DNA of 64,000 bases from Marmoricola sp. GTDB lineage: Bacteria > Actinomycetota > Actinomycetes > Propionibacteriales > Nocardioidaceae. Positions 17,369 to 25,937 of the stretch are shown here, in pieces. A program made the translations under genes and the position numbers. Positions within the stretch are counted from its first letter, which is position 1. Each line of letters starts with the position of its first letter. Location: NCBI GenBank assembly GCA_025965195.1, contig JAOPXK010000098.1:21335-85334 (forward strand). The letters are read 5' to 3'. The notes beneath the pieces were generated by a model. The model saw nothing but the letters and a program-made list of their open reading frames with translations. It searched no databases and was not told the DNA's origin.

Positions 17369-18178
17369 TCACTGGTCCAGCAGCTTTTCCAGGAGCACGG
17401 CGACGCCATCCTCGTCGTTCGAGGGCGCGATCCGTTCGGCAGCCGCGATCACGGTCGGATGCGCGTTGCTCATGGCGTAGGACGTCCCTGCCCACTCGAG
17501 GAGCGGGATGTCATTGGGCATGTCACCGAAGGCCACCACCTCGCTGGCGGAGATCCCCCGCGCCGCGCACAGCAGCTCGAGCGTCGACGCCTTCGTCACC
17601 TGTGCGGCGCTGATCTCGAGCAACGAGCTCGACGAGGACCACGTGACGACGACCCGCTCTCCGACCGCGACCGCGGCGCGGTCCCAGAACTCCTGCGCGG
17701 GAAGTGACTCGTGCCGGGCCAGGAGCTTGAGCGCCGGCGCACGGAAGATCTGCTCGAGTGTCCCGCGCCGGGCGCCGTCGGGCACCGGGAAGCGCTCCAG
17801 GAAGCCGGCCTCGAGCGCGATGCCTTCCAGGGACTCCACGGCGAAGTGTGTGTCGGGGATGGCGCCGCGCATCAGCTCGCCGACCTCGAGACCGACCTCC
17901 GGCTCGATCGCCCGGACGAGCTGGACGTCATCGCGGGCGACGTCCCAGACGAGCGCGCCGTTGGAGATGATCGCCAGGCCGTGTCCCCCGACGTACTCGA
18001 AGACGTCCCTCGCCCATCGCAGCGGTCGCCCGGTGACGAAGACGACCTCGATGCCCGTTGCCTCGACGGCGAGCAGCGCCTCACGGGTGCGGTCGCTGAT
18101 CTTGCCGTCCGAGCGCAACAGGGTGCCGTCGAGGTCGGTCGCGACGAGCTTCACATCGGGCGGGGGCAGCACCGGCAA
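17369..18178 (-). CDS. HAD-superfamily Cof-type phosphatase
   Basis: 269 residues if TTG 18178 is the start. Alternatives are GTG 18172 and GTG 18154, and none has a clear ribosome site. Motif I DLDGTLL, motif II VTGRP, the lysine of motif III (QVTKAST) and motif IV FGDMPNDIPLLEW define a Cof/YidA-type sugar-phosphate or nucleotide phosphatase. It is cytoplasmic. The substrate is unknown. Confidence 0.85.
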   Translation of the reverse strand: MPVLPPPDVKLVATDLDGTLLRSDGKISDRTREALLAVEATGIEVVFVTGRPLRWARDVFEYVGGHGLAIISNGALVWDVARDDVQLVRAIEPEVGLEVGELMRGAIPDTHFAVESLEGIALEAGFLERFPVPDGARRGTLEQIFRAPALKLLARHESLPAQEFWDRAAVAVGERVVVTWSSSSSLLEISAAQVTKASTLELLCAARGISASEVVAFGDMPNDIPLLEWAGTSYAMSNAHPTVIAAAERIAPSNDEDGVAVLLEKLLDQ

Positions 18179-18291
18179 AGTGTGTCACCGAATGTTCACC
18201 CGGAAGGTGGAGGATCGAGACAGTCGAGGCCCTGCCGGCGGTCGTCCGGCACCTTGCGGTCCTTGGAGGGCGTGCGGACCTACCCGGTAGC

Positions 18292-19503
18292 TCAGGCGAC
18301 GCGTTCAAAGATCGCGGCGATCCCCTGGCCTCCACCGATACACATCGTCTCCAGTGCATACCGTCCTTCGCGCCGGTCGAGCTCGCGAAGCATCGTGGTC
18401 AGGATGCGACAGCCGGTCGCGCCGACCGGATGTCCCAGACTGATCGCCGAGCCGTTGACGTTGAGACGTTCATCCTCGAGTGCGGACAGCCCCCATTCGC
18501 GGGTGCAGGCGAGGACCTGCGCCGCGAACGCTTCGTTCAGCTCGATGAGATCCATGTCGGCAAGCGTGACGCCGGCCCGCCCAAGTGCACGGGAGGTGGC
18601 AGGGACGGGACCGATTCCCATTCGATGTGGCTCCACTCCGGCGGTCGCCCACGAGACCAGCCGCGCGAGCGGTCGCAGGCCCAGCTCGTCCGCCCGCGCT
18701 GGAGTGGTCACCACGCAGATCGAGGCACCGTCGTTCTGCCCGCTGGAGTTTCCCGCGGTGACCGTCGCCTGCGCATCTCCAGCACGCATCGCAGGAGACA
18801 GCGCAGCGAGGCGTTCGAGCGTGGTGTCGGCGCGCGGATGCTCGTCCACCGAAACGGCTGCGGACGACCGGGGTCCGGTCACGGTCACGGGCACGATCTC
18901 GGCGTCGAACCGGCCGGCGAGCTGGGCTGCCACTGCACGCTGGTGTGAGCGCAGCGCGAGCTCGTCCTGTTCCTCACGCGGGATCCGGTACTCCCGGCGG
19001 AGGTTCTCGGCGGTCTCGAGCATGCCCCCGGCGACCGGGTGGTTCACCCCGCCGGCGGTGATCCGGCCTCGGGCCAAGCGGTCATGGAAGGGCTGGGTCT
19101 CCGACCGTGCGCCCCAGCGCATCGCCGTCGTGTAGTACTCGGCCTGGCTCATGCTCTCGACACCGCCGGCGAGCACCACGTCACTGACACCGGTCTGCAC
19201 CTGCATGGCTGCCATCAGCACGGACTGCAGACCTGAACCGCATCGGCGATCGAGCTGCAGGCCCGTCACGTCGATCGGCAGTCCGGCGTCGAGCGCTGCG
19301 ACCCGACCGATGGCAGGAGCCTCGCCGTTCGGATAGCACTGGCCGAGCAGGACGTCATCGATGTGCTGGGGCTGCAGGCCGGTCCGGTCGATCACGGCCC
19401 GGATCAGCTCGGCTGCAAGTGCGGCGGCCGGTACGTCGCGCAGCACGCCGCCGTAGCGTCCGACCGCGGTCCGCACCGGTTCACAGATCACTGCGTCAGG
19501 CAT
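18292..19503 (-). CDS. Thiolase (acetyl-CoA acyltransferase)
   Basis: 403 residues, standard thiolase length. Nucleophile C88 lies in LDRRCGSGLQSV. The C-terminal motifs are IELNEAFAAQVL, GHPVGATGCR (catalytic His) and CIGGGQG (second Cys). Thiolases release acetyl-CoA or propionyl-CoA from 3-ketoacyl-CoA. This is the last gene of the eleven-gene catabolic operon (gap of 45 nt to the thioesterase), placing it at the final cleavage step. The short-chain versus branched specificity cannot be decided by eye. Confidence 0.93.
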   Translation of the reverse strand: MPDAVICEPVRTAVGRYGGVLRDVPAAALAAELIRAVIDRTGLQPQHIDDVLLGQCYPNGEAPAIGRVAALDAGLPIDVTGLQLDRRCGSGLQSVLMAAMQVQTGVSDVVLAGGVESMSQAEYYTTAMRWGARSETQPFHDRLARGRITAGGVNHPVAGGMLETAENLRREYRIPREEQDELALRSHQRAVAAQLAGRFDAEIVPVTVTGPRSSAAVSVDEHPRADTTLERLAALSPAMRAGDAQATVTAGNSSGQNDGASICVVTTPARADELGLRPLARLVSWATAGVEPHRMGIGPVPATSRALGRAGVTLADMDLIELNEAFAAQVLACTREWGLSALEDERLNVNGSAISLGHPVGATGCRILTTMLRELDRREGRYALETMCIGGGQGIAAIFERVA

Positions 19504-19548
19504 GCCGGCACACCGACGGCCAGCGGAACAGAACAGGTGAGGTCATCC

Positions 19549-19992
19549 TCATCGCCTGCGGAGCGCGACGGTGACGAGCCCGAGGGCGACGGTGCGACCC
19601 TCGGCGTCGACGATCTCTCCGGCCCCCACTGCGGTCGTGCGACCCTCGTGCTTGATGGTGGCCCGTGCGGTGAGGGGTCCGCCGGGGGGCGCTGCCCGGA
19701 CGAAGTTCACCTTCAGCTCCAGGGTGGTCAGCCCGTCACCATCCGATATGCAGGTTGCCGCGGCCTGGACGACTGCGGAGTCGATCATCTGGGTGAGCAC
19801 TCCCCCGGCCGTGTTTCCGCTTCGGTTGGCGCCTTCGGGCCTGCCATCGAAGTGCACCAGAACCTCGCCCCGTCCGACGACGCTCATGCTGAGACCGAAG
19901 GTGCGCTGCACGCCGGACTCCCCGTATCGCTTCTCCATCGCCGTCCAGCGGTCCCGGAGATCGGCATCAGCCACCGCGTCGGTGTCGGTCAT
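19549..19992 (-). CDS. PaaI-type hotdog-fold thioesterase
   Basis: 147 residues. The hotdog core has the PaaI signature NTAGGVLTQMIDSAVVQAA and the substrate-tunnel segment LTTLELKVNFVRAAPPG. Members hydrolyse acyl-CoA or hydroxyaryl-CoA and rescue CoA from dead-end intermediates. The start ATG overlaps the stop of the upstream crotonase by 4 nt. In this operon it probably acts as a relief valve rather than in the main route. Confidence 0.85.
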   Translation of the reverse strand: MTDTDAVADADLRDRWTAMEKRYGESGVQRTFGLSMSVVGRGEVLVHFDGRPEGANRSGNTAGGVLTQMIDSAVVQAAATCISDGDGLTTLELKVNFVRAAPPGGPLTARATIKHEGRTTAVGAGEIVDAEGRTVALGLVTVALRRR

Positions 19993-20753
19993 GGTGCTCC
20001 TTCTGAATGGGCCCGGTCGCGGGCACGGTCGATGTCTGTTGTTGCCGCTCTCAGCCGGTCGGCTCTCGCAGCGAGAACTGCGGCCTCACCGACCTCGATC
20101 GCCTCGACGTACGAGGCACCAGCCGAGCCATGGAGCAGCTGTCGCGTCATCTGGACTGCGGGAGTGCTGTGTTGCGCGATCTCGCCGGCCAGCGAGAGCG
20201 ACCGTGCGAACGCGTCACCGGACGGAACCATCTGGTTCACCATGCCGACGTCGTTCGCCTCGTGCGCGCCGATCTGCCGACCGGTGACGAGATACTCCAT
20301 CGCCCGCCGGGGACCGACGATCTCGCGCAGTCCGACCATGGTCACCCCAGCAACCAGGTCATGACGGATCTCGGGGTAACCGAACGTGGCGTCATCGGCT
20401 GCGATCACCAGGTCACACGCCATGGCCAGCCCCGAGCCCAGGCCCAACGCATATCCCTCCACGGCGGCGATCAGCACCGGACCGGTCTGGCGCAGCGCAC
20501 CGAACAGGCGCGAGGCCGCTGTCGGATCGGCGCGATGCCCCGGCCGGGCGATCTGGGTCAGATCGATGCCCGCACAGAACGTCGATCCTGCGCCGACGAG
20601 CACGACCGCGGACTGGCTTGCGACCTCGGCACCGTTCACCAGCTCGGTGAGTGCAGTGATCATCTCCGCGCTCACCGCATTGCGCTTGCCCGGTCGGTTG
20701 AGCAGCAACCGCCCCACACCGGGCTGGACGACCTCGAACTCGACGTCAGCCAT
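19989..20753 (-). CDS. Enoyl-CoA hydratase (crotonase family), third copy in operon
   Basis: 254 residues. Oxyanion-hole motifs are STFCAGIDLTQI and GYALGLGSGLAMACDLVIAA. The catalytic region FGYPEIRHDLVAGVTMVGL keeps the first Glu (YPEI) but replaces the usual GGTQ by GVTM. It shares this layout with the protein at 22972, so the two look like paralogues with related substrates. It is preceded by MmgE/PrpD with a 21-nt gap and overlaps the thioesterase. Confidence 0.9.
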   Translation of the reverse strand: MADVEFEVVQPGVGRLLLNRPGKRNAVSAEMITALTELVNGAEVASQSAVVLVGAGSTFCAGIDLTQIARPGHRADPTAASRLFGALRQTGPVLIAAVEGYALGLGSGLAMACDLVIAADDATFGYPEIRHDLVAGVTMVGLREIVGPRRAMEYLVTGRQIGAHEANDVGMVNQMVPSGDAFARSLSLAGEIAQHSTPAVQMTRQLLHGSAGASYVEAIEVGEAAVLAARADRLRAATTDIDRARDRAHSEGAP

Positions 20754-20774
20754 GGCAGTGGCGTGCGAACCCGG

Positions 20775-22178
20775 TCACGGCGCAGCTCGCAACAGCTCGC
20801 AGAGTTCCTGGACCGATCCCCGGGTCGTTCCCAGCACGAGTTCGGCGATCTGGTCGGCGACATCGGTGCGCAGGCCAGCGGCATCGCAGCATTCTGCGTA
20901 CTTGGTGCGCAGCTGCTCCTGGGTCAGCGGACGCGTCTCGCCACCGCGCGGGTCCACGACCACGTGCTCGAGAGTCGAGCCGTCGGCGAGATGTACGACG
21001 GCGCGGGCCGGACTCAGCACGCGGCCGTACTCGGCGTCGAGCTGTGGATCGATGTCGGCACGTACCAACGCTGCCAGCTCCAGCACCTCCGGACGGCGCA
21101 GTGCGGCATCACTGAAGTCAGCCAGCGCGATTCCCCCGGTGACGAAGGCAGTCGCAAACGTGTACGGGATGCTGAACTGCGCATCGACGGGTGTCTGCGG
21201 GTTGTACCGGCGAGGAAGCGGTGTCCCGACGCTCCGATATGCCTGGGCGTTCGTTCCGACCTCAATGCGCCGGATGTCCGCAGCAGCGATGCCCTGTTCG
21301 GCGAACCAGACCGCGCACTCCAGTGCCGCGTGGGTCCAGCCACAACACGGATAGGGCTTGTACGTCGCACGCTCGATGAGCCAGCCGTCGGAGTCGTGGC
21401 GACGCAGCGGCACGGGATCGTAGCGACCCCGGTGATAGACGTTGTAGAAGCCGCGCGGTCCTTCGAGACCGTTCGTCGGCGCGGTCAGCCCGGCACGGGA
21501 CAACTCCGCGCCGAAGACTCCGCCACGTGCTGCGAAGCCCGGCTGCATCCGTTTCGCCAGCGCACCGTCGAGGGTCGACTGGCCATTGCCGCTCGTCTGG
21601 ACATAGGCGAACCCGAGTGCGTTCAGGGTCTTGTCGGCGGCCAGGCCGAACATCCGGGCAGCTGCAGCCGCAGCGCCGAAATAGCCGACGAGCGGCGTCA
21701 GCAGCCAGCCCGTCACTCCGGGTCCGTCGGTCACCGCGAGCGCTATCCGGTCCGCCACCTCGGTTGCGGTCACGACGGCCGCCACGACCTCCGCGATGTC
21801 GGTGACTCCGGCCGCCTCCGCCGCAGCCAGCGCAGCAGGAATCACGCTGACTCCCGTGTGGGTGACTCCAGGATGGATGTCGTCATAGTCCAGCGCGTGC
21901 GATGCCATCCCGTTGACGAAGGCCGCCTGCGCGGCCGGCAGCAGGCTGCCGCTGCCCCACACTGCCGACCCCTCGACGCCGCCCTGTCCGAGCAGCACGG
22001 CGGTGACCTCGGCAACTCCCATCGCTGTCCTGCCGGCGATGCCGCATCCGAGGGTGTCCAGGATGTCGTAACGCGCCGCGTTCAGCGCCGCCGACGGCAG
22101 GTCCGCTGCGCCCGTCGAAGCCACCATCTCGGCCAGTGCGATGCTCGCGTCCGGCTGGTCATCGCGCTCGACACTCAT
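20775..22178 (-). CDS. MmgE/PrpD-family protein
   Basis: 467 residues from ATG 22178 (TGATG overlap with the upstream stop; a GTG one codon earlier is possible). The protein is full length for the family of 2-methylcitrate dehydratase, cis-aconitate decarboxylase and related enzymes. Features include the all-helical N-terminal part (YDILDTLGCGIAG, FVNGMASHALDYDDIH with the conserved His-x-x-Asp-Tyr-Asp-Asp) and the YKPYPCCGWTH segment near residue 280. It acts on small branched di- or tricarboxylates. In this operon a dehydratase or epimerase step on a polycarboxylic acid is likely. Confidence 0.9.
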   Translation of the reverse strand: MSVERDDQPDASIALAEMVASTGAADLPSAALNAARYDILDTLGCGIAGRTAMGVAEVTAVLLGQGGVEGSAVWGSGSLLPAAQAAFVNGMASHALDYDDIHPGVTHTGVSVIPAALAAAEAAGVTDIAEVVAAVVTATEVADRIALAVTDGPGVTGWLLTPLVGYFGAAAAAARMFGLAADKTLNALGFAYVQTSGNGQSTLDGALAKRMQPGFAARGGVFGAELSRAGLTAPTNGLEGPRGFYNVYHRGRYDPVPLRRHDSDGWLIERATYKPYPCCGWTHAALECAVWFAEQGIAAADIRRIEVGTNAQAYRSVGTPLPRRYNPQTPVDAQFSIPYTFATAFVTGGIALADFSDAALRRPEVLELAALVRADIDPQLDAEYGRVLSPARAVVHLADGSTLEHVVVDPRGGETRPLTQEQLRTKYAECCDAAGLRTDVADQIAELVLGTTRGSVQELCELLRAAP

Positions 22179-22975
22179 CACTGGCCCCGGAAGACCGGCG
22201 GGCGCTTCTCTCGCGCCGACGTCATTGCTTCGACCCGGTCTGCAGTCGTGAGCGTCCGCTCATACAGTGCCGCCTCGATCTGGATGCCGTTCACCACGTC
22301 GACGTCCAGCGACATGTTGACGGCGCGCTTGGACTGGACGTTCGAGATCGGGGCGACGGCGACGATCTCTGCGACGATCTCTGCCACCTTGGCATCGAGC
22401 TCGTCCGCGGGAACCGCGTAGTTCACCATGCCCCAGCCGAGCGCCTCGCGCGCCGTGAACTTCCGCGCCGTGAAGATGATCTCCTTGGCCCTGGCCGCTC
22501 CGACGAGGCGTGGCAGCAACTGTGTTCCGCCGCCTGCCGGCATCGACCCGCGGGCGCTCTCGATCAGGCCCATCACGGTGTCCTCGGCGGCGATGATGAA
22601 GTCGCAGCCCAGTGCGAGCTCCATGCCCCCGCCGAGCGCATAGCCATGGACCTGGGCGATCACCGGGTAGACACAGCTGCGCATCGCTGAGAACGCCTGC
22701 GGAGTCAGCCGACGGCGGCGACGGATGTCCTCGATCGACATCCCCGGGCGTTCCTTCTGGTCCGCGCCGCTGCAGAACGCGCGTCCGTTGCCTCGAAGCA
22801 CGACGCAGCGCACGTCGGCGGAGTCATTGATCTCGTCGAAGATCTCCAGCAGCCTGCCGAACATCGGGGTCGTGACGGCGTTCAGCCGCTCCGGCCGGTT
22901 GAACGACACGGTGGCGACGTGGTCGACGATGGTGAACTCGATGGTGCTCTCCGCCGATTCGGCCTGCTCAGTCAC
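22178..22975 (-). CDS. Enoyl-CoA hydratase (crotonase family), second copy in operon
   Basis: 265 residues from GTG 22975, which overlaps the upstream stop (GTGA). Oxyanion-hole motifs are GRAFCSGADQKERPG and GYALGGGMELALGCDFIIAA. The catalytic region IESARGSMPAGGGTQLLPRL keeps the first Glu and the standard GGTQ. It is the most canonical hydratase of the three in the operon. The two glutamates needed for hydration appear present. Confidence 0.9.
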   Translation of the reverse strand: MTEQAESAESTIEFTIVDHVATVSFNRPERLNAVTTPMFGRLLEIFDEINDSADVRCVVLRGNGRAFCSGADQKERPGMSIEDIRRRRRLTPQAFSAMRSCVYPVIAQVHGYALGGGMELALGCDFIIAAEDTVMGLIESARGSMPAGGGTQLLPRLVGAARAKEIIFTARKFTAREALGWGMVNYAVPADELDAKVAEIVAEIVAVAPISNVQSKRAVNMSLDVDVVNGIQIEAALYERTLTTADRVEAMTSAREKRPPVFRGQ

Positions 22976-23760
22976 GCCTTCTCCTTCTGTCCTGCGGCAA
23001 ATGCGGACGCGCCCTCTCGGGCCGCGCCCGTCTGCCGAATCATCTGGTTGATGTCGCGCGCATATTCCATGGCGCGGTCGTAGTCGAGCTCCACCACCTG
23101 CCGGTAGAGGTCCTTCGTGAAGCGCAGAGCCGTCGCGGGCTTGGCCGCCATCGCGTGCGCGTACTCCATCGCGGCCGGCAGCAGATCGTCGTCGGGGATG
23201 ACCTGGTTGACCATGCCGAGCTCTCGGGCCTCCGCGGCGGGAACCAGCCGTCCGGAGAGCAGCAGGTCGAGTGCCTGCCTGCGTCCGACGATCCGGCTGA
23301 GGCTCACCATCACCATGGCTGCGACCAGACCGCGGTTCACCTCGGGATAGCCGAACTTCGATCCTTCGGCAGCGAGAACGATGTCGCACGACATGGCCAG
23401 GCCACAACCACCCGCGACTGCGAAGCCGTTCACGGCCGCGATCACCGGCTTCGGTAGCCGCGGCAGGAGCTGGTGCACCTGCATCGACTGGTTGGTGCGG
23501 TCGTAGGCAGCGCCGAAGGCATCCTCACCGTCCATGTTGCGCGCGACCTCCTTGAGGTCGGCGCCTGCGCAGAAGGCCGGGCCGCTGCCGGTGAGGACGA
23601 TGACTCCGATGCCGGGATCGGTCGCCGCGCGGTTCAGTTCGGCGAGCAGCAGCTCGAGCAGTTCCCGGCTCAGTGCGTTGCGTGCCTCCGGCCGGTTAAG
23701 TGTCAGGGTCAGCACCCGCCCGTCCTGGGCGGAGAGCACCTCTGTTCCTGTCGCGGTCAC
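22972..23760 (-). CDS. Enoyl-CoA hydratase (crotonase family), first copy in operon
   Basis: 262 residues, GTG start overlapping the CaiB stop. Motifs are GPAFCAGADLKEVARN and GFAVAGGCGLAMSCDIVLAAEG. The catalytic stretch FGYPEVNRGLVAAMVMVSL has the first Glu but an AMVM sequence in place of GGTQ, as in the copy at 19989. This suggests a subfamily distinct from the one at 22178. It probably hydrates or isomerises a related enoyl-CoA. Confidence 0.9.
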   Translation of the reverse strand: MTATGTEVLSAQDGRVLTLTLNRPEARNALSRELLELLLAELNRAATDPGIGVIVLTGSGPAFCAGADLKEVARNMDGEDAFGAAYDRTNQSMQVHQLLPRLPKPVIAAVNGFAVAGGCGLAMSCDIVLAAEGSKFGYPEVNRGLVAAMVMVSLSRIVGRRQALDLLLSGRLVPAAEARELGMVNQVIPDDDLLPAAMEYAHAMAAKPATALRFTKDLYRQVVELDYDRAMEYARDINQMIRQTGAAREGASAFAAGQKEKA

Positions 23761-24995
23761 GCCACACCTCCCGACTGAGCCTGGGTCACGGTGACAGCCT
23801 TTCGCTCGATCATCTGGGCGATCTGATCCTCGGAGCGGCCCAGTTCCCGAAGCACGTCCACGCTGTGCTCGCCCAGGTACGGCGGCGCGCTCCTGATCCG
23901 TGGCGGTGTCTCGGACAGCTTGAACGGCAGCGAGATCGCGGGCACCTCGCCGACGGCGGGCAGGTGGTAGCTCTGCACCATCTCTCGGTGCTTCACCTGG
24001 GGAAGGTCGAAGACCTCGTCCATCGAGTAGATCGGTGAGCAGGCGATGGTGGCATCGCCGAGCAGCTCGCTCCAGACGTCAGCGGTCTTGTCGAGGAACG
24101 CCTCGCGAATCATCGGGTAGAGCTCGGCCTGGTGCTCGATGCGACTGGTCGGGGTCGCGAACCGTTCGTCGCTGACCCAGTCCGGTCGTCCGAGGACCGC
24201 GCAGAACGCCGGCCACTGTCGCTGGTTCGGCACCACCTGCAGGTAGCGCCCGTCGGAGCACCCGAATGCCGCTGACGGCACCCGCTGCGGGTTCTCGGTG
24301 CCATTGCGCTCAGGCACCACCCCGGTCATCAGGTAACGGGTTCCCACCACGCTCAGCATCGAGACACCGACGTCCATCATCGAGTTGTCGATGTGCTGTC
24401 CCTTGCCGGTCCGTTCCCGACGGAACAGGGCAGCCATGATCGACGCGAATCCGTAGATCGAGCTGGACAGGTCCGCGATGGGAACGATCGACTTGACCGG
24501 GCCGCGACCGTTCTCGCCGGTGAGGCTCATGAAACCGCTGGCGGCCTGGAGGATCGGGTCGTAGCCACGCTTCTCGCGCCAGGGACCGTCTTGTCCGTAG
24601 CCGGAGAGCGAGTAGTAGACAACACCGGGGTTGTCGCGGGAAACGTCGTCGTACCCGATCCCGAGTCGGGCGGCCACCCCTGGCGTGAAGCTCTGCATCA
24701 CCACGTCGGCCTTCGCCGCCAGCTCGAGCACGGCCGCCTTGCCGTCAGGGTCCTTCAGATCGACGGCGAGGCTGCGCTTGCTGCGGTTGATCGAGGCGAA
24801 GTAGCCGCTGATGCCGCCGACGATCGGTGGCCAGACCCGGGTCTCGTCCCCGGTCAGATGGTGCTCGACCTCGATCACGTCGGCACCGAACTCGGCCAGC
24901 ATCATCGACGTGTACGGGCCCGACAGGTCCCGACACAGATCCAGGACCCGGATGCCGTCCAGCACTCCCTCGCTCATTGCCTCGGGTGAGCTCAC
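23757..24995 (-). CDS. CaiB/BaiF family III CoA-transferase
   Basis: 412 residues from GTG 24995, overlapping the lyase stop. The N-terminal motif DGIRVLDLCRDLSGPYTSMMLAEFGADVIEVE (only partly quoted as positions 8-38) and SINRSKRSLAVDLKDPDGK are standard. The catalytic region GQHIDNSMMDVG keeps aspartates at both candidate positions, unlike the tandem protein at 31603. Family III enzymes move CoA between carboxylic acids through a mixed anhydride on Asp. Here it probably activates the imported or hydrated acid using an intermediate such as succinyl-CoA. Confidence 0.92.
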   Translation of the reverse strand: MSSPEAMSEGVLDGIRVLDLCRDLSGPYTSMMLAEFGADVIEVEHHLTGDETRVWPPIVGGISGYFASINRSKRSLAVDLKDPDGKAAVLELAAKADVVMQSFTPGVAARLGIGYDDVSRDNPGVVYYSLSGYGQDGPWREKRGYDPILQAASGFMSLTGENGRGPVKSIVPIADLSSSIYGFASIMAALFRRERTGKGQHIDNSMMDVGVSMLSVVGTRYLMTGVVPERNGTENPQRVPSAAFGCSDGRYLQVVPNQRQWPAFCAVLGRPDWVSDERFATPTSRIEHQAELYPMIREAFLDKTADVWSELLGDATIACSPIYSMDEVFDLPQVKHREMVQSYHLPAVGEVPAISLPFKLSETPPRIRSAPPYLGEHSVDVLRELGRSEDQIAQMIERKAVTVTQAQSGGVA

Positions 24996-25915
24996 GCCGG
25001 TTCCTCCTGACTTCGTGGGTCGGAACGACCCAATTGACCGAGCTTGCCGGGCAGTGGATGCCCAAGCACCTTCTCCAGGAACTGGTAGGTCCCCAGGACC
25101 GCATCGAGGTCGACGCCGGTCTGCACACCCATCGAGGCGCACATGTAGAGCAGGTCTTCAGTTGCGAGGTTGCCGCCCGCGTCCTTCGTGAACGGAGAGC
25201 CTCCGATGCCGCCGACCGCACCGTCGAAATGAGTGGCTCCTGCGTCCATCCCGGCCAGGACGTTGGCCAGTGCCAGCCCGCGGGTGTCGTGCAGATGCAG
25301 CGCCAGCTCGACGCCCGGATATTCGGTGTGGAGCCGTCGCACCAGCTCATGGACCGCTCGTGGATTGGCCTCGCCCGTGGTGTCTCCCAAGGAGATTCCG
25401 TTGGCTCCTGCGGCGACGAACCGACCGGCCAGCTCGACCACGCGGTCGGGAGGTATCTCATCTCCGTAAGGGCTCCCGAAGGCGAGGGCAACGGTGCCGA
25501 CGGCCTTCTTGCCTGCGGAGCGGACCATCCGGATCACCTCGCTGGTCTCGACCATCGACTCCTCGGTGCTCCGTCCGACGTTGCGGAGGTTGCCCTCGTT
25601 GCTCGCCGCGACGAAGACGACGACCGTGTCGATACCGGCGGCGATCGCACGCTCGGCCCCGCGGACGTTCGGAACGGAGGCATCGAGCTCCAGTCCCGGG
25701 CGGCGCACCACCCCCGCGACTACCTCGGCCGCATCGGCCATCCGTGGGACCGCTTTGGGACTCACGAAGGAGGTGACGTTGATGCGGGGCAGGCCGGCGT
25801 CGGCGAGCTGGTTGATCAGGTCGATCTTCGCCTCAGTGCCGATCTCGACCGGTTCGCCCTGGAGCCCGTCTCGAGGCGACACCTCGCGGATGGTGATACT
25901 CGTCGGCGCCTTCAT
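24992..25915 (-). CDS. HMG-CoA-lyase-like acyl-CoA lyase lacking the usual active-site Cys
   Basis: 307 residues, full length for the DRE-TIM lyases that split 3-hydroxy-3-methyl acyl-CoAs by retro-aldol (Claisen-type) cleavage. REVSPRDGLQGE carries the Arg-Asp-Gly-Leu-Gln signature. HLHDTRG carries the two metal-binding histidines. The glycine-rich loop that holds the mobile catalytic cysteine in HMG-CoA lyase (GGLGGCPYA) reads GGIGGSPFTKDAGGN here, so Cys is Ser. The substrate is therefore likely to differ from HMG-CoA. It lies 22 nt after the acyl-CoA synthetase and overlaps the CaiB gene. Confidence 0.85.
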   Translation of the reverse strand: MKAPTSITIREVSPRDGLQGEPVEIGTEAKIDLINQLADAGLPRINVTSFVSPKAVPRMADAAEVVAGVVRRPGLELDASVPNVRGAERAIAAGIDTVVVFVAASNEGNLRNVGRSTEESMVETSEVIRMVRSAGKKAVGTVALAFGSPYGDEIPPDRVVELAGRFVAAGANGISLGDTTGEANPRAVHELVRRLHTEYPGVELALHLHDTRGLALANVLAGMDAGATHFDGAVGGIGGSPFTKDAGGNLATEDLLYMCASMGVQTGVDLDAVLGTYQFLEKVLGHPLPGKLGQLGRSDPRSQEEPA

Positions 25916-25937
25916 GCGCTGCTCCCGTCCCGGTCGA

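Noticed and set aside
20007-22421. An 804-codon open frame on the plus strand opposite the MmgE/PrpD and crotonase genes
   Set aside because: It is a shadow caused by high GC; its translation has no domain character, while the minus strand encodes clear enzymes with 4-nt overlaps.
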